NCBI RefSeq assembly: GCF_022771645.1
Contig: NZ_JALFCU010000112.1
Span: 1-13,550, forward strand
DNA from: Selenomonas sp.
GTDB taxonomy: Bacteria > Bacillota > Negativicutes > Selenomonadales > Selenomonadaceae
Length of the DNA: 13,550 bases
Reading direction: 5' to 3'
The notes under the pieces are model-generated. The model searched no databases. It had not been told where the DNA came from and worked only from the letters and a program-made list of their open reading frames with translations. Every line of letters begins with the position of its first letter. The first letter of the stretch is position 1. The position numbers were made by a program, and so were the translations under genes. Shown one piece after another: positions 13,410-13,550 of the stretch.

Positions 13410-13550
13410 ATGCTGCCGAAAGGCAAGCTCGCTGCCGCGCTGGACTACGCCCTGAAAGCGAAAGACAGTTTCTGCCGCTATCTCGAAGACGGCCGCGTCC
13501 CCATGACGAACAACCCGGCGGAGAACGCCATCCGCCCCTTCACCGTCGGC
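13410..13550 (+). pseudogene. IS66 family transposase, 3' portion, cut at both sides
   Basis: The frame from 13410 to the window end gives 47 residues with the typical IS66 transposase C-terminal signature: ALDYALKAKDSFCRYLEDGR, then NNPAENAIRPFTVG. The Glu of PAENAIRP is the last catalytic acid of the DDE set. The part encoding the first two acids is missing because the IS21-like element ends directly before it. The ATG at 13410 is only the first codon after the junction and not a true start. The rest of the gene runs out of the window. Confidence 0.85.

Overview
The window looks like a chromosomal segment from a GC-rich, strictly anaerobic diderm Firmicute of the Selenomonas/Mitsuokella kind (Negativicutes). 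This placement is inferred from three things: a bifurcating-type Nfn pair beside a short MetF, a PilP/GspC-like protein that only makes sense in a cell with an outer membrane, and the general protein flavour. No rRNA or tRNA gene is present to confirm it.

Left part (1-3230). A terminator for a gene outside the window faces the terminator of a minus-strand thioredoxin gene (trxA). After a 250-base gap comes a plus-strand two-gene unit: an MBOAT membrane O-acyltransferase and a membrane-anchored partner with SGNH-like features. Together they probably acylate a cell-surface or secreted glycan. The partner gene is clearly poorer in GC than the genes to its right. A shared hairpin terminator separates this unit from the next block.

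Centre (3231-9027). Seven minus-strand genes lie head to tail. In transcription order they are a PilP/GspC-like membrane protein, MetF, NfnA, NfnB, a DEDDh exonuclease, a DUF523 protein and a ZIP metal transporter. metF, nfnA and nfnB are tightly spaced behind a good promoter that overlaps the end of the pilP-like gene. This unit links methylene-THF reduction to NAD(P)H/ferredoxin electron bifurcation. A 14-bp perfect hairpin between the DUF523 and ZIP genes looks like a terminator, but it also covers part of the ZIP ribosome-binding site.

Right part (9028-13550) is accessory DNA. A DUF4143-type AAA ATPase gene is bracketed by imperfect copies of a ~44-bp repeat and closed by a strong terminator. 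Next is an XRE regulator whose 5' end is cut off by an IS21-family element (11012-13409). This element has 3 left and 4 right terminal repeats on an exact 24-nt period, an intact istA, and an istB broken by a one-base deletion. The DNA beyond its right end is the 3' part of an IS66 transposase, and no target duplication joins the two flanks, so the site has been rearranged.

I found no CRISPR array, phage genes or clear defence operon. The most unusual signals are the repeat-bracketed ATPase module, the IS21 ends with a subterminal 13-bp complementary pair placed beside the istA ribosome-binding site, and the hairpin over the ZIP start region.
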